Shown here piece by piece: positions 46,216 through 55,664 of a stretch of DNA of 64,000 nt. The first letter of the stretch is position 1. Every line of letters begins with the position of its first letter. The notes beneath the pieces are model-generated. The model saw only the letters and a list, made by a program, of their open reading frames with translations. It was not told the origin of the DNA and did no database searches. The stretch is from JBQTIY01 sp052387675 (GTDB lineage Bacteria > Planctomycetota > B15-G4): the NCBI GenBank assembly GCA_052387675.1, contig JBQTIY010000002.1, positions 248,001-312,000 of the forward strand. Direction: 5' to 3'. The position numbers and the translations under genes are program-made.

Positions 46216-49059
46216 TCAGCGCGCGAGGAGTTCGCGTGCCCGTGCTTGACATTCTTCGAGCGAGAGTTTCGCCTCGTCGTCGCGCGCCTTGAGGCTCTCC
46301 GGCGTGGGCGCGGTGAGCAGCTCGTCCAGCAGCGCGGCCTCATCGGTGGCTGCTTCGGGCAGGTGCTGACTGCGGATCGCGAGCACTGCGCGCCATTCGG
46401 CGCGTGCTCCGGCGACATCCCCCGCCGCCGAGAGGAGTTCGCCGAGTTCCAGACGCAGCGCGGGCAGATAGGGGTCGATGAGCACGGTCTGACGCAGCAG
46501 TCGCACGGCTTCCTCGGCGTGGCCCCGGCGACGTGCTTCGCGCGCCAATTCGACGCGCGCTGCGAGCGCCGAGGAGTCGCGCTCGCAGAGCGCCTGCAGG
46601 AGCTGGCGGCGTTCGTCAGCGTCGCGCGCCGGGTCGAGCAAGCCGAGCAGTTGCTCGGTGGCACTGCCGCTGGCCACGTCGCCCGGAAAGAGCGCGCGCG
46701 CCTCGCGCAACGCGGCCAGGCCGCCCGCGCGATCGCCCGCCTGCAAGTGCAGCGAGGCCAAGAGCTGCAGCCCGTCGGCATCGGGGCGGCCCGTGCGCGC
46801 CCAGGTCTGCAGGCGTTCGCGCGCGCGCGCCGACTGGCCGGCCGCCAGATCGCGTTCAGCCAGCCGGCGCAGCGCGGCCGGCGTCTCGCCGCGCGCTTGC
46901 AAGTAGCGCTGCAAGGCCGTCTCCTCGTCGGCCTTCTGCCCCAGGTCGTGATAGGCCGCCGAGAGCAAGAGCTGCGCGTCGACATCACCCTCGGCGACCC
47001 GCCGGCGCAGCAGTTCCCGGCCCTCCGGCTCATAACGCGGCCGCAACACGGCGCGCGCGCTGAGTTCGCCATCCACAAACTGCAGCAGCCGCCGGTCGAG
47101 TTCCTCCGGCTCCACGCCCAGTGCCGAGCGAATGGCGGCCGCCGTGCCCAGGCCGTCGCCGTAGGCGGCGACGAGGCCGCGCAGAGCGCCAAAGCCGAAG
47201 TCGCGCTCGATGATCTGGCAGAGCAGCGCGCTCTGGTAGTAACCCAGAATGACCGTGCGCCCGTCGCGAAAGGACTCGTCGAGCCGCGTCACCGGCAAGA
47301 GCAGGCCATTGGCGCGGGCATCGAGCACGGGGCGTTCGAGCGGGCGCACCCAGGTGGAGTCTGCGCGCTGTTCTTCCCACACGCTCACGCCTTCCGTGAG
47401 CCAGCGCGGGATGCGATGCCGACTCAGCGCCAGCGTGACGACGTGCGCGTACTCGTGCACGGCCGTTTGGGCCCAGGCGAAGTCCCCGCGCAACTCGCAT
47501 TGCGGCGAGAGCATGGTGAAGAGCCGTCCGAAGCAGGCGCCCAGTGCTCCGAAGCCGGCGAAGCCCACCGTGCGCACCGAGAAATCGGCGTGCCGATCGA
47601 AGACTTCCACCAGCACGTCTTCCTGCGGGTCGACGCCCCAGCGCTGGGCCAGATCCACGCGCGCCGTCTCGAGCCGCGCGAGCAGCAGCGGACCGAGCAC
47701 GTCCTGCTCGCCGGGCGGCAGCAGCAGCCGGAAGGGCGAAGGTGCCTCGCCGCGCACTTCGACGTGCTGCCGGAGCGCCTCGAGCACCGCCAGCAGATTG
47801 CTGCGCCAGGGATAGGGAAAGGGACTGCGCCGTTCGTGCTCCAGCAAGACGACGCGCGCCTCAGTCTCTTGCCCAAGGTGCGCCAGGCTCTGAGCCAGCA
47901 CGGGCAACGGCCGCTCATCGTGCGGCTCGCGCTCCAGCGCACGCCGCAGCGGCGCCACGGAGTCATCGAAACGATAGTGCGACTGCAAGACCTCGCCGAG
48001 CAGAGCCTCCAGCGCTGCGCTCTCCGGATGCGCCGACTCGAAACGCTGCCGGGCGATGCGGGCCGCTTCGCCGCCGCCGCCGAGTTCCAGCGCCACGGCT
48101 GCTAAAGCCAGAGCCTCGCGCTGGCCCGGATTGACTGCCAGAACGCGCTCGGCCGCTTCGCGCGCCGCCTCGGGCCGCCGATCGAGCAGGCGTGTGCGCC
48201 CGCGCAGCAGCAGCGCCTCCGGCAATTCCGGATCGCGCGTGAGAGCGCGGTCGAGCGCCTCCTCGGCCAGCCGTCCGTTCATGCCGTAGACATAGGCACG
48301 TGCCTTGGTGACCAGTGCCTGCGGCTGTCCGGGGTCGAGCTTCAGCACGTCATTGAGCAGCGCCAGCGTGCGATCCCCGCCTTCACCAGCCTGGCGCGTC
48401 TCGGTGTAGACCTCGCCCAGCAGCAGCAGCACTTCCGGTTCCACGAGCCGATAGGCCGGGCCCCGCTTGCCGTTGAGTTCGGCATCCGCGAAGACCAGCG
48501 CCTGATTGGCCAACTCGAAGCGCCGCTGGAAGATGTGCAGCCGCGCGAGGTCAAGCAGGCCGTAGCCGTCGAGCTGAGTGTCGTCGGCGCTGTCCGTGGC
48601 GAGGCGCGCCGCGCGCAGCGCCTCCTGACGGCGCCCGAGTGCATCCAGCGCCGAGACGCGCAGCCACGCGGCGGCCAATTCCTGGAGGGCGCCCTGCTCG
48701 GCGAGCGCCAGAGCCTCCTCAGCCCGCCCACTGCGCAGCAGAATCCGGCCGAGCAACACCGCATCGGGAGCAGCAGCGAGGCGCACATGCGCTTCCGCCT
48801 CGGCCAGTCGTCCGCGCCCGAAGTCCACGCGTGCCGCGAGACGCCGCGCCGTGTCGGACTGTGGAAAGTCTTCGAGATAACTGGTGAGGTCGCGCAGGGC
48901 CGACCAGCTTCCGCCGCGCCGAAAACTGTCGGCGAGGTCGGCCAGTTCGGCGAGGTCCTCGGCCGATTCGACGGCCGCTGGAGTTTGCGCCAGAGTCGGC
49001 CAGGCGGTGGCCCAGCCCAGCGCCAGGGCGAGCGCTGCGCCCAAAAGCGCGCGGCTCAT
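46216..49059 (-). CDS. exported TPR protein with peptidase MA-like metalloprotease domain
   Basis: A 947-residue protein with a cleavable signal peptide (cleavage after about residue 24, ATAWPTLAQ), N-terminal TPR repeats to about 420, a gluzincin-type domain with the zinc motif HEYAH near 534 and the downstream Glu in WLTEGVSVWEE near 557, and a second set of TPRs (about 690-900). This layout matches peptidase_MA-like TPR proteins of Planctomycetota and other bacteria with large secretomes. The zinc ligands are intact, so proteolysis is likely but the substrate is unknown. Overlaps the downstream... region is short: 65 bases separate its stop from the DnaA-like start. ATG 49059 overlaps the aminotransferase stop. 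Confidence 0.8.
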   Translation of the reverse strand: MSRALLGAALALALGWATAWPTLAQTPAAVESAEDLAELADLADSFRRGGSWSALRDLTSYLEDFPQSDTARRLAARVDFGRGRLAEAEAHVRLAAAPDAVLLGRILLRSGRAEEALALAEQGALQELAAAWLRVSALDALGRRQEALRAARLATDSADDTQLDGYGLLDLARLHIFQRRFELANQALVFADAELNGKRGPAYRLVEPEVLLLLGEVYTETRQAGEGGDRTLALLNDVLKLDPGQPQALVTKARAYVYGMNGRLAEEALDRALTRDPELPEALLLRGRTRLLDRRPEAAREAAERVLAVNPGQREALALAAVALELGGGGEAARIARQRFESAHPESAALEALLGEVLQSHYRFDDSVAPLRRALEREPHDERPLPVLAQSLAHLGQETEARVVLLEHERRSPFPYPWRSNLLAVLEALRQHVEVRGEAPSPFRLLLPPGEQDVLGPLLLARLETARVDLAQRWGVDPQEDVLVEVFDRHADFSVRTVGFAGFGALGACFGRLFTMLSPQCELRGDFAWAQTAVHEYAHVVTLALSRHRIPRWLTEGVSVWEEQRADSTWVRPLERPVLDARANGLLLPVTRLDESFRDGRTVILGYYQSALLCQIIERDFGFGALRGLVAAYGDGLGTAAAIRSALGVEPEELDRRLLQFVDGELSARAVLRPRYEPEGRELLRRRVAEGDVDAQLLLSAAYHDLGQKADEETALQRYLQARGETPAALRRLAERDLAAGQSARARERLQTWARTGRPDADGLQLLASLHLQAGDRAGGLAALREARALFPGDVASGSATEQLLGLLDPARDADERRQLLQALCERDSSALAARVELAREARRRGHAEEAVRLLRQTVLIDPYLPALRLELGELLSAAGDVAGARAEWRAVLAIRSQHLPEAATDEAALLDELLTAPTPESLKARDDEAKLSLEECQARARELLAR

Positions 49060-50228
49060 GGCGACTCCACCAAGCGCCTCGCAGCCTCCTGGCAGCGCGC
49101 CAGACTCGGCACGAGCGCGAGCCGCACGCGCCCTGCGCCCGGCTCGGGCCCGCCGTCTTCCACCGCTTCAGCCAGCCACTCGCCAGGCAAAACCGCGATG
49201 GCCGTCGGCCCCGCCAGAAGCTGACGCGCGAAGTCCACGCCGGACAGCCCACGCGGTGCGCCCACCCAGAGATAGAAGCCCGCACTCGGCACGTCGGCCG
49301 TGCAGCCGATCCGGCGCAGGGCCGGCACCAGCGCTCGCGCGCGCTCGGCGTAGGCGCGCCGCGCTTCGGCCGGCGCCTCCTCATCCGCCAGCGCCGCGAT
49401 GGCGCCCGCTTGCACAAAGTTGGGCGTGCCGGAGTCCACATTGGCCTTCAAACGCTTGAAGGCCGCGATGGCCCGCGCATCGCCCGCCAAAAAGCCCACG
49501 CGCCAGCCCGTCATCGCCGCGCGTTTGCTCAGTGACTGAAAGACGAGCACCTGTTCTCGGCCGGTGGCCAGCGCCGTGGGCACCGGCTCATGCAGCCACA
49601 ACTCGCTGTAGGCCTCGTCCGAGCAGAGCAACACGCGGCGCGCGCGGCACTGCGCCGCGAGGCGCTCGAGTTCCGGCAAGCTGGCAAAGCGTCCCGTGGG
49701 CACATGGGGCTGCGTGATCCACACGACGGACAGCCGCTCGGCGATGGCCGGCGGCAAGGCGTCGAGATCGGGCAGCACCGGACCCTCCATGCGCACTCCG
49801 TAGGCGCGTGGGCGGCCCTCCGCGAAGAGCGTGCCGCGCACGTAGGGCGGATAGCCCGGTGAGGGCAAGAGCACCACATCGCCCGGATCCACGAAGGCCT
49901 CCGGCAAGTGGAAGATGGCCTCCTTGCTCCCTACCGACGAGGTGATCTCAGTCTCGGGATCCAGCACCAGGTCGTAGCGGCGGCGGTACCAGCCGGCCAC
50001 GGCCGCACGAAACTCCACGCTGCCCTGGCCCGAGGGATAGCCCGCGCGCCGCGCCGGCTCGAGCGCCGCGGCCGTCGCCTGCACCACGACGTGCGGCGTG
50101 GGGTCCGTGGGATCGCCCACGCCGAAGTCGATGACATCCGCGCCCGAGGCGCGGCGCTCGTCGCGCAGCCGATCCATCTCGGCGAAGGCGTAGGCCGGCA
50201 AGTTGGACAGTCGAGCGGCAAGTTTCAT
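49056..50228 (-). CDS. class I/II pyridoxal-phosphate aminotransferase, DapC/DapL-like
   Basis: A 390-residue fold type I aminotransferase. VIDFGVGDPTDPTP, SSVGSKEAIFHLPEAF, WITQPHVPTGR (normally NPNNPTG), CSDEAYSEL and the PLP-binding Lys in SLSKRAAMTGWRVGF are seen, with the C-terminal Arg in AGRVRLAL that binds carboxylate. The pattern is closest to succinyl-diaminopimelate or LL-diaminopimelate aminotransferases, so a lysine/peptidoglycan precursor role is likely, but substrate needs testing. ATG 50228 overlaps the moaE stop by 4 nt. Confidence 0.83.
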   Translation of the reverse strand: MKLAARLSNLPAYAFAEMDRLRDERRASGADVIDFGVGDPTDPTPHVVVQATAAALEPARRAGYPSGQGSVEFRAAVAGWYRRRYDLVLDPETEITSSVGSKEAIFHLPEAFVDPGDVVLLPSPGYPPYVRGTLFAEGRPRAYGVRMEGPVLPDLDALPPAIAERLSVVWITQPHVPTGRFASLPELERLAAQCRARRVLLCSDEAYSELWLHEPVPTALATGREQVLVFQSLSKRAAMTGWRVGFLAGDARAIAAFKRLKANVDSGTPNFVQAGAIAALADEEAPAEARRAYAERARALVPALRRIGCTADVPSAGFYLWVGAPRGLSGVDFARQLLAGPTAIAVLPGEWLAEAVEDGGPEPGAGRVRLALVPSLARCQEAARRLVESP

Positions 50229-50635
50229 GGGCGGTCGGAGATCCACTGCTGCCCGTCTTCGTACCACTCCTTCTTCCAGATCGGCACGCGTTCTTTCAGC
50301 GTATCGATGAGCCACGAACAGGCCGCAAAGGCCGCGCGCCGGTGCGGCGCCGCGACCGCAATGGCGACCGCCGTCTCACCGACGCTGAGCCGTCCCGTGC
50401 GATGCACCAGCGCCACGCGCTGGGCCCCGTGCTCGCGCTGCGCCTCCTCCGCGAGCGCCTGCAGCTCCGCCAGCGCCATCTCGGGATAGGCCTCGTAATC
50501 CAAGTGCTGCACCGCGCGCCCGCGCGAAGCATTGCGCACGCGCCCCACGAAGAGCACGACGCCACCCTGTTCCGGTCCCGCCACCGCCGCGAGCACGGCC
50601 GCCGGATCAATGGCTTCCGCTTGGAGCGCAATCAC
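50225..50635 (-). CDS. moaE: molybdopterin synthase catalytic subunit
   Basis: A 136-residue MoaE: VVLFVGRVRNASRG, LDYEAYPEMA, HRTGRLSVGE, AAPHRRAAF and the active-site Lys segment WKKEWYEDG. It transfers sulfur from MoaD thiocarboxylate to cyclic pyranopterin monophosphate. GTG 50635 lies two bases after the moaD stop. Separated by about 11 kb from moaC and mogA. Confidence 0.93.
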   Translation of the reverse strand: MIALQAEAIDPAAVLAAVAGPEQGGVVLFVGRVRNASRGRAVQHLDYEAYPEMALAELQALAEEAQREHGAQRVALVHRTGRLSVGETAVAIAVAAPHRRAAFAACSWLIDTLKERVPIWKKEWYEDGQQWISDRP

Positions 50636-50637
50636 CG

Positions 50638-50904
50638 TCAGCCGCCTGAGACAGGCGGAATGAGCGCGACCTCGTCCGTCGCGGCGACGAACTGCTCGGG
50701 CCCCACGTAGCGTTGATTCACCGCGAGTCGAAAGCGCCGCCCCTGCAGCGCGGGATGCGCGGCACGCAAGGCCGCCTCCAACTCAGCCGCCGAAATCCCT
50801 TCGGCCGGGGCAGACGCAGAGTCCGAGGCGAAGCCCTCGCTCGGCCAGCGGAGTTCACGGCAGCCGAGGGCCTCTGCCAGCCCGGCAAAAAGCAGCACAC
50901 GCAT
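50638..50904 (-). CDS. moaD: molybdopterin synthase sulfur carrier subunit
   Basis: An 88-residue ubiquitin-fold protein ending in the obligatory Gly-Gly (PPVSGG), which becomes the thiocarboxylate. VLLFAGLAEALG is the first strand-helix and FRLAVNQRYV the central strand, with DEVALIPPVSGG at the end. A short Ser/Ala/Pro insertion near residue 28 is not typical. Adjacent to moaE and 24 bases downstream of ssb. Confidence 0.92.
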   Translation of the reverse strand: MRVLLFAGLAEALGCRELRWPSEGFASDSASAPAEGISAAELEAALRAAHPALQGRRFRLAVNQRYVGPEQFVAATDEVALIPPVSGG

Positions 50905-50928
50905 GGGGGCCTCGCCCAGTCTGTGGGC

Positions 50929-51378
50929 TTAGAACGGCACCTCGTCGAAGCCGCCCTCGGGCTCGCCGCCGCCACTCGCCGCTTCAGCGCCCTGTTCCTG
51001 GCCGCCGCGTTCACCACCGCCACCACCGCCGCCAGCGCCCTTCTTGCCGCCGACGAACTCGAAGTTCTCACCGGTGACCGAGAGCTTGCTGCGCTTGTGG
51101 CCTTCCTTGTCTTCCCACTGACGGAAGGTGAGGCGACCCTCCACGAAGATCGGGTCGCCCTTCTTGAAGTACTGCGCCACGACCTCGCCCTTGCGCGCCC
51201 AGAAGTCCACGTCGATGAACGTGACTTCCTCGCGCTTCTCGCCGCCGGGCCCGCCCACGGTGTAGTTGCGGTTCACGGCCAGGCCGAGCGCGGTCACGGT
51301 CTGACCGCTGGGCGTGGAGCGCACCTCGGGGTCGCGCGTGAGATTGCCGAGGAGAATGACCTTGTTGTAGCTCGCCAT
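50929..51378 (-). CDS. ssb: single-stranded DNA-binding protein
   Basis: A 149-residue SSB with an N-terminal OB fold (about 1-110; KVILLGNLTRDPEVR, FWARKGEVVAQYFKKGDPI, VEGRL), a Gly-rich disordered linker and the acidic C-terminal tip FDEVPF used to recruit replication and repair proteins. Length and layout are standard. ATG 51378 gives the exact family start; 195 bases separate it from the divergent PilZ gene. Neighbours (moaD, moaE) are unrelated in function. Confidence 0.95.
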   Translation of the reverse strand: MASYNKVILLGNLTRDPEVRSTPSGQTVTALGLAVNRNYTVGGPGGEKREEVTFIDVDFWARKGEVVAQYFKKGDPIFVEGRLTFRQWEDKEGHKRSKLSVTGENFEFVGGKKGAGGGGGGGERGGQEQGAEAASGGGEPEGGFDEVPF

Positions 51379-51573
51379 GTGTGACCCCTGAGTCGCGTGG
51401 TTCTCGTTCGCTGGCAACGCCCGTGCGCCCCGGCACAGGCCGTTGTGTCGCCCATGGTACTCGGGCCGGCCCCGGTCCTCTCCGGGACGCACGCTGGAAT
51501 TCCTGGCTGCGACCGCTACCGTGTCGGACGCCGGCCCGCGAGGTTACACACGAATCCGGCAGCCCGAGGAACC

Positions 51574-51915
51574 ATGAGCGAACCCCAACGTCCCAAAGAT
51601 CGCCGCCTGCACCCGCGCTTCGCGGTCGTGGGCCCGATCGAACTTGGCGGCAAGCAGGGCCCGGGCGTGCTGCGCGACATCAGCATGTCGGGGCTCTCCT
51701 GCACCTCGCCGGTGGCCTTCGAGGAAATGACTGTCCTCGAAATCACGATGAAGCTGCCCCACCCGAATGGCGCGGTGCCCTTCAAGGCCGGCGGCGCTGT
51801 CGTGCGCTGCGAGGCCATTGCGAACGGCCAGCACTCCGTCGCGGTCTTCTTCACACAGATGGACGCGGCCAACAGCCGCGTACTCGCCGAGTTCATCCAG
51901 CGCCAAGCGCACTAG
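51574..51915 (+). CDS. PilZ domain protein
   Basis: A 113-residue single-domain PilZ protein, the c-di-GMP-binding fold. The RRLHPRF motif at residues 10-16 matches the RxxxR c-di-GMP switch, and DISMSGL near 35 matches D/NxSxxG. It could respond to c-di-GMP, for example in controlling envelope or polysaccharide functions, but its partner is unknown. GAGGA lies 3 bases before ATG 51574. It is a stand-alone gene, divergent from ssb and convergent to prmC. Confidence 0.85.
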   Translation: MSEPQRPKDRRLHPRFAVVGPIELGGKQGPGVLRDISMSGLSCTSPVAFEEMTVLEITMKLPHPNGAVPFKAGGAVVRCEAIANGQHSVAVFFTQMDAANSRVLAEFIQRQAH

Positions 51916-52281
51916 GCGCTGCTCCGCGGCGACCCGGGGGTGCTTCGCCGGTCTGTCCTCGCGATCGCCCGAGCACTGCTCCTGCGCTCGCACAAACTCG
52001 GTGGCGATGCGCTGTGGAGGCCCGGCTACGCATCCCCCGGGAGTCGCCGCTCCGCCAACAGTCGGCAGCTCATCACTTCAGTGGCCCTTGGCAGAGCACT
52101 CCGCGACAGCCGACTGCCTTCCTGTAACTGCGTCGGTGGTGCGACGCGGCGGGGGTCGGTGTGCCGCGAGTTCCGAGCCGACCTCTCGGCCGCATCGGCC
52201 GAGTCGGCGAGGTGTCTGAGCGGCACCGCCGAGCCCCCGCCGCGGGCGCACTCAGCGCCCATCCACGGGCGCACTCTGCGC
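51916..52281. other. gene-free interval of 366 bases
   Basis: I see no supported gene here. The interval lies between convergent genes, has a few short open frames without family features, and contains an imperfect direct repeat (GGGCGCACTC followed by A or T, then GCGC) at about 52237-52287. No clear terminator hairpin with a T-tract was found. Confidence 0.6.
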
Positions 52282-53100
52282 TCAGCGCCTCGCCAGCACC
52301 ACGCGCTCAATCCCCGCCAAGTCTCGCCGCGTCTGCACCGCAGCGAATCCCGCCGCCCGCGCCACGTCAGCCACCCAGCTCGCCTGACCCGCGCCGACCT
52401 CGCTGAGCAGCCAGCCGCCTGGCGCAAGCGCGGCCCATGACTCCGCGATGAGGCGCGTGTACATGTTGCGCACCGAACCCTCCGAGGGCACGAGCGCCAG
52501 GCGCGGTTCGTGCAGGCGCACATCATCCGGCAAGCTGGCCCAGTCGCTGGCCTCGATGTAGGGCGGATTGGCCAAGACGGCTGCCAAGCCAGCGCGGCGG
52601 ACGGCACTCAGGCTGTCGGCGCGCAGCAGACACACGTGGCCGGCCGGCACCTGACCAGAGCGCTCGGCGACCGTGAGATTCGCGGCGGCCACTTCCAGTG
52701 CGGCCGCGCTGAGATCGAGCGCGAGCACGCGCCGCGGGCCCGCGACGGAGAGCGCGATGTTGCCGCTGCCGGTGCCGCGGTCGGCGACCCAGCCGTCCGG
52801 CAGAGCGCGCTGCGCGAGGAGCTCCTCGAAAGCCTCGACGAGCGTTTCGGTTTCGGGCCGCGGCACCAAGACGCGCTCGTCGACGCGCAGGGACAACGCG
52901 CGGAAGTCGCGCCGTCCGAGGAGATAGGCCACGGGGCGGCCGGTGGCGACGCGTTCCTTGACCAGCGCCGCAAAACGCTGGGCAACCTCAGGAAGCAGTT
53001 CCTGAAGCCATAGCAGGTGCGCGCGCGGCTGACCGAGAGCCTCGGCCAGCAGGAGTTCCGCTTCGAGAGAGGCGCTGGCTAGATCGCCCGCGCGCGGCAA
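52282..53100 (-). CDS. prmC: release factor glutamine methyltransferase
   Basis: A class I SAM methyltransferase of at least 272 residues. LVPRPETETLVE, DRGTGSGNIALSVA (motif I) and LANPPYIEASD (the NPPY catalytic motif) identify PrmC/HemK, which methylates the GGQ glutamine of release factors. Only a TTG at 53100 gives a recognised start. Codons upstream still read like the family's N-terminal helix (SALPAALRSAARQL) back toward the preceding stop, without ATG or GTG, so the true start may be a rarer codon such as CTG and the N-terminus is uncertain. It lies three genes after rpmE, with an unrelated membrane-protein gene between prfA and prmC. Confidence 0.88.
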   Translation of the reverse strand: MPRAGDLASASLEAELLLAEALGQPRAHLLWLQELLPEVAQRFAALVKERVATGRPVAYLLGRRDFRALSLRVDERVLVPRPETETLVEAFEELLAQRALPDGWVADRGTGSGNIALSVAGPRRVLALDLSAAALEVAAANLTVAERSGQVPAGHVCLLRADSLSAVRRAGLAAVLANPPYIEASDWASLPDDVRLHEPRLALVPSEGSVRNMYTRLIAESWAALAPGGWLLSEVGAGQASWVADVARAAGFAAVQTRRDLAGIERVVLARR

Positions 53101-53161
53101 AAGCTGGCGCGCTGCCGAGCGCAGGGCGGCCGGCAGTGCGCTCTCTGTGCTGATCGAAGGC

Positions 53162-54154
53162 TCAGCGCTTGCGTGAGCGGCCGCGGCCGGAGAGGCCTTC
53201 CTTGGGGGCTGCGGCTCCGGAAGCGCCGGCTGAGGCTTCGGCGGCGGCGGGCTCAGCGGCCGCGCCGGACGGAGCGGCCTCCTTGGCGGCGTCCTTCGCT
53301 GAGTCTTTGGCGGCGTCCTTGCCCGAATCCTTGCTCTTGCGCTCGCGGCCGCCTTCCTTGGGCGACTTGCGCAGCACCTTGCCCAGCACGAGCACGAACT
53401 GCACCGCCACGATCGTAGAACCGAGCAGCGTGAGCATCACGCCTGTACCGGCCACTTCGAAGAGGCGCGCGAGGCGGTCTTGCGTGCTGAGATCGGGCAC
53501 CAGCCCCACCACCTCCCAGGCCGAGAGCGTGCGCGTCCAACTCACATAGGCCGGCACGAACATGAGGAAGACCGGCAGCACTTTCTGCCGGCCGGTGTAG
53601 ATGCCGTAACTGGCCGAGGCCATCAGCCACAGCGCGAGGATCATGCAGAGCGCGCCGAGCGGCAGCTCGTAGCCGACGCGCGGCGCCTCGTAGCCGCGTG
53701 TGTCTGCGCCGCGCTCGACCAGCCAGCCCAGCGACGCTTCCCAGGGCAACAGGCAGCCCACGAAAACGAGCAGGCCGCAGGCCAGGAAGCGGTAGAGCTC
53801 ACCGAGTGCGCGGCCGGAGAAGAGCGCGCCGGAGAAAGGCGGCAGCGGCGCCGGCGCCGCGAACTGCCAGACCCACTGGCCGTCGACGCCCGCCTCTTCA
53901 GCGGCAGCACCACCGGAAGGGGACGCCGCAGCGGGGCGGTAGGCCGTGCTGCCGGCCGGCTCAGCAACCGCGGAGCCCCCCCCGGAGGAGAAGCTTGAGG
54001 AGTCAGTCGGCGAGCCCGCCGGCGTCGTGCTCATTGGAACCGGGCTGGCGGAACTCGGCGGCAGCTCGGCCGGCAGCGGAGCGGCCGTGAGGCTGAGTTC
54101 ATCGAGCTCGAGATCCAGGTCCAGATCCAGGTCGTCGTCCTTGGGCTTGTCCAC
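53162..54154 (-). CDS. membrane protein of unknown function between prfA and prmC
   Basis: A 330-residue protein. Residues 1-110 are acidic and of low complexity: DLDLDLDLELDEL at 9-21, then Ser/Pro/Ala-rich stretches. Four hydrophobic helices occupy about 120-270. The C-terminal tail is a Lys/Asp/Ala repeat (KDAAKDSAKDAAKEA) followed by a basic end, GRGRSRKR. No family recognised. It may localise or scaffold something at the membrane. It begins with GTG two bases after the prfA stop and splits a pair of genes that is normally adjacent. Confidence 0.65.
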   Translation of the reverse strand: MDKPKDDDLDLDLDLELDELSLTAAPLPAELPPSSASPVPMSTTPAGSPTDSSSFSSGGGSAVAEPAGSTAYRPAAASPSGGAAAEEAGVDGQWVWQFAAPAPLPPFSGALFSGRALGELYRFLACGLLVFVGCLLPWEASLGWLVERGADTRGYEAPRVGYELPLGALCMILALWLMASASYGIYTGRQKVLPVFLMFVPAYVSWTRTLSAWEVVGLVPDLSTQDRLARLFEVAGTGVMLTLLGSTIVAVQFVLVLGKVLRKSPKEGGRERKSKDSGKDAAKDSAKDAAKEAAPSGAAAEPAAAEASAGASGAAAPKEGLSGRGRSRKR

Positions 54155-54156
54155 GT

Positions 54157-55230
<1,074 letters not shown>

Positions 55231-55276
55231 GCCGGCCGCCCCGCTGCCGGCCGCGGCCGGCTCACGGAGGCGTCGC

Positions 55277-55513
55277 TCAGTCGTCCGCGCCGGTGCCCGC
55301 CTTCACGGGGGCGCGCTTGGCGCCGAAGCGCTTCATGTACTTCTCGATACGGCCGGCCGTGTCCACGAACTTCTGCTGACCCGTGTAGAACGGGTGGCAG
55401 GCCGAGCAGATTTCCACGGAGATGCGCTGCCGCGTCGAGCGCGTGGTGAAGGTGCTGCCGCAACCGCAGGTCACGGTGCACTCGGCGTACTTGGGGTGGA
55501 TGTCGTCCTTCAT
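55277..55513 (-). CDS. rpmE: ribosomal protein bL31
   Basis: A 78-residue bL31 of the zinc-binding type: CGCGSTFTTRST and ICSACHPFYTGQQ supply the cysteine ligands. ATG 55513 is chosen because it begins KDDIHPKY, the family start, and is preceded by a leader with a strong hairpin and a sigma70-like promoter. The C-terminal extension GAKRAPVKAGTG is short and basic. Confidence 0.95.
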   Translation of the reverse strand: MKDDIHPKYAECTVTCGCGSTFTTRSTRQRISVEICSACHPFYTGQQKFVDTAGRIEKYMKRFGAKRAPVKAGTGADD

Positions 55514-55546
55514 GGCGCGCCTCGCTCGGCTCGGGATGGCCCGTGC

Positions 55547-55572
55547 TGAGTCCCCGCGGTGCGGGAATCTCA
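55547..55572 (-). promoter_or_regulatory. rpmE: rpmE leader hairpin, candidate L31 autoregulatory element
   Basis: On the minus strand a 26-base element pairs TGAG with CTCA and TTCCCGC with GCGGGGA (one wobble pair, one bulged base, 3-nt loop ACC). It lies between the predicted transcription start (about 55586) and the rpmE ATG at 55513, in a leader of about 73 bases. Leaders that let L31 repress its own mRNA are known in several phyla. Confidence 0.5.
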
Positions 55573-55592
55573 GGGTTGGGGCCGAACCGGGC

Positions 55593-55620
55593 ATTGTAGG
55601 CAGACGGCTCCGGCGATCAA
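55593..55620 (-). promoter_or_regulatory. sigma70-like promoter for rpmE-prfA
   Basis: Minus-strand TTGATC (55620-55615) and TACAAT (55598-55593) are separated by 16 bases, in a 151-base gap between the DUF192 gene and rpmE. This is one of the best promoter matches in the window. Confidence 0.6.
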
Positions 55621-55664
55621 GCCGCCCCACTTCGGCGCCTCAGCCGGGTGCCGGCGGGCGGAGC

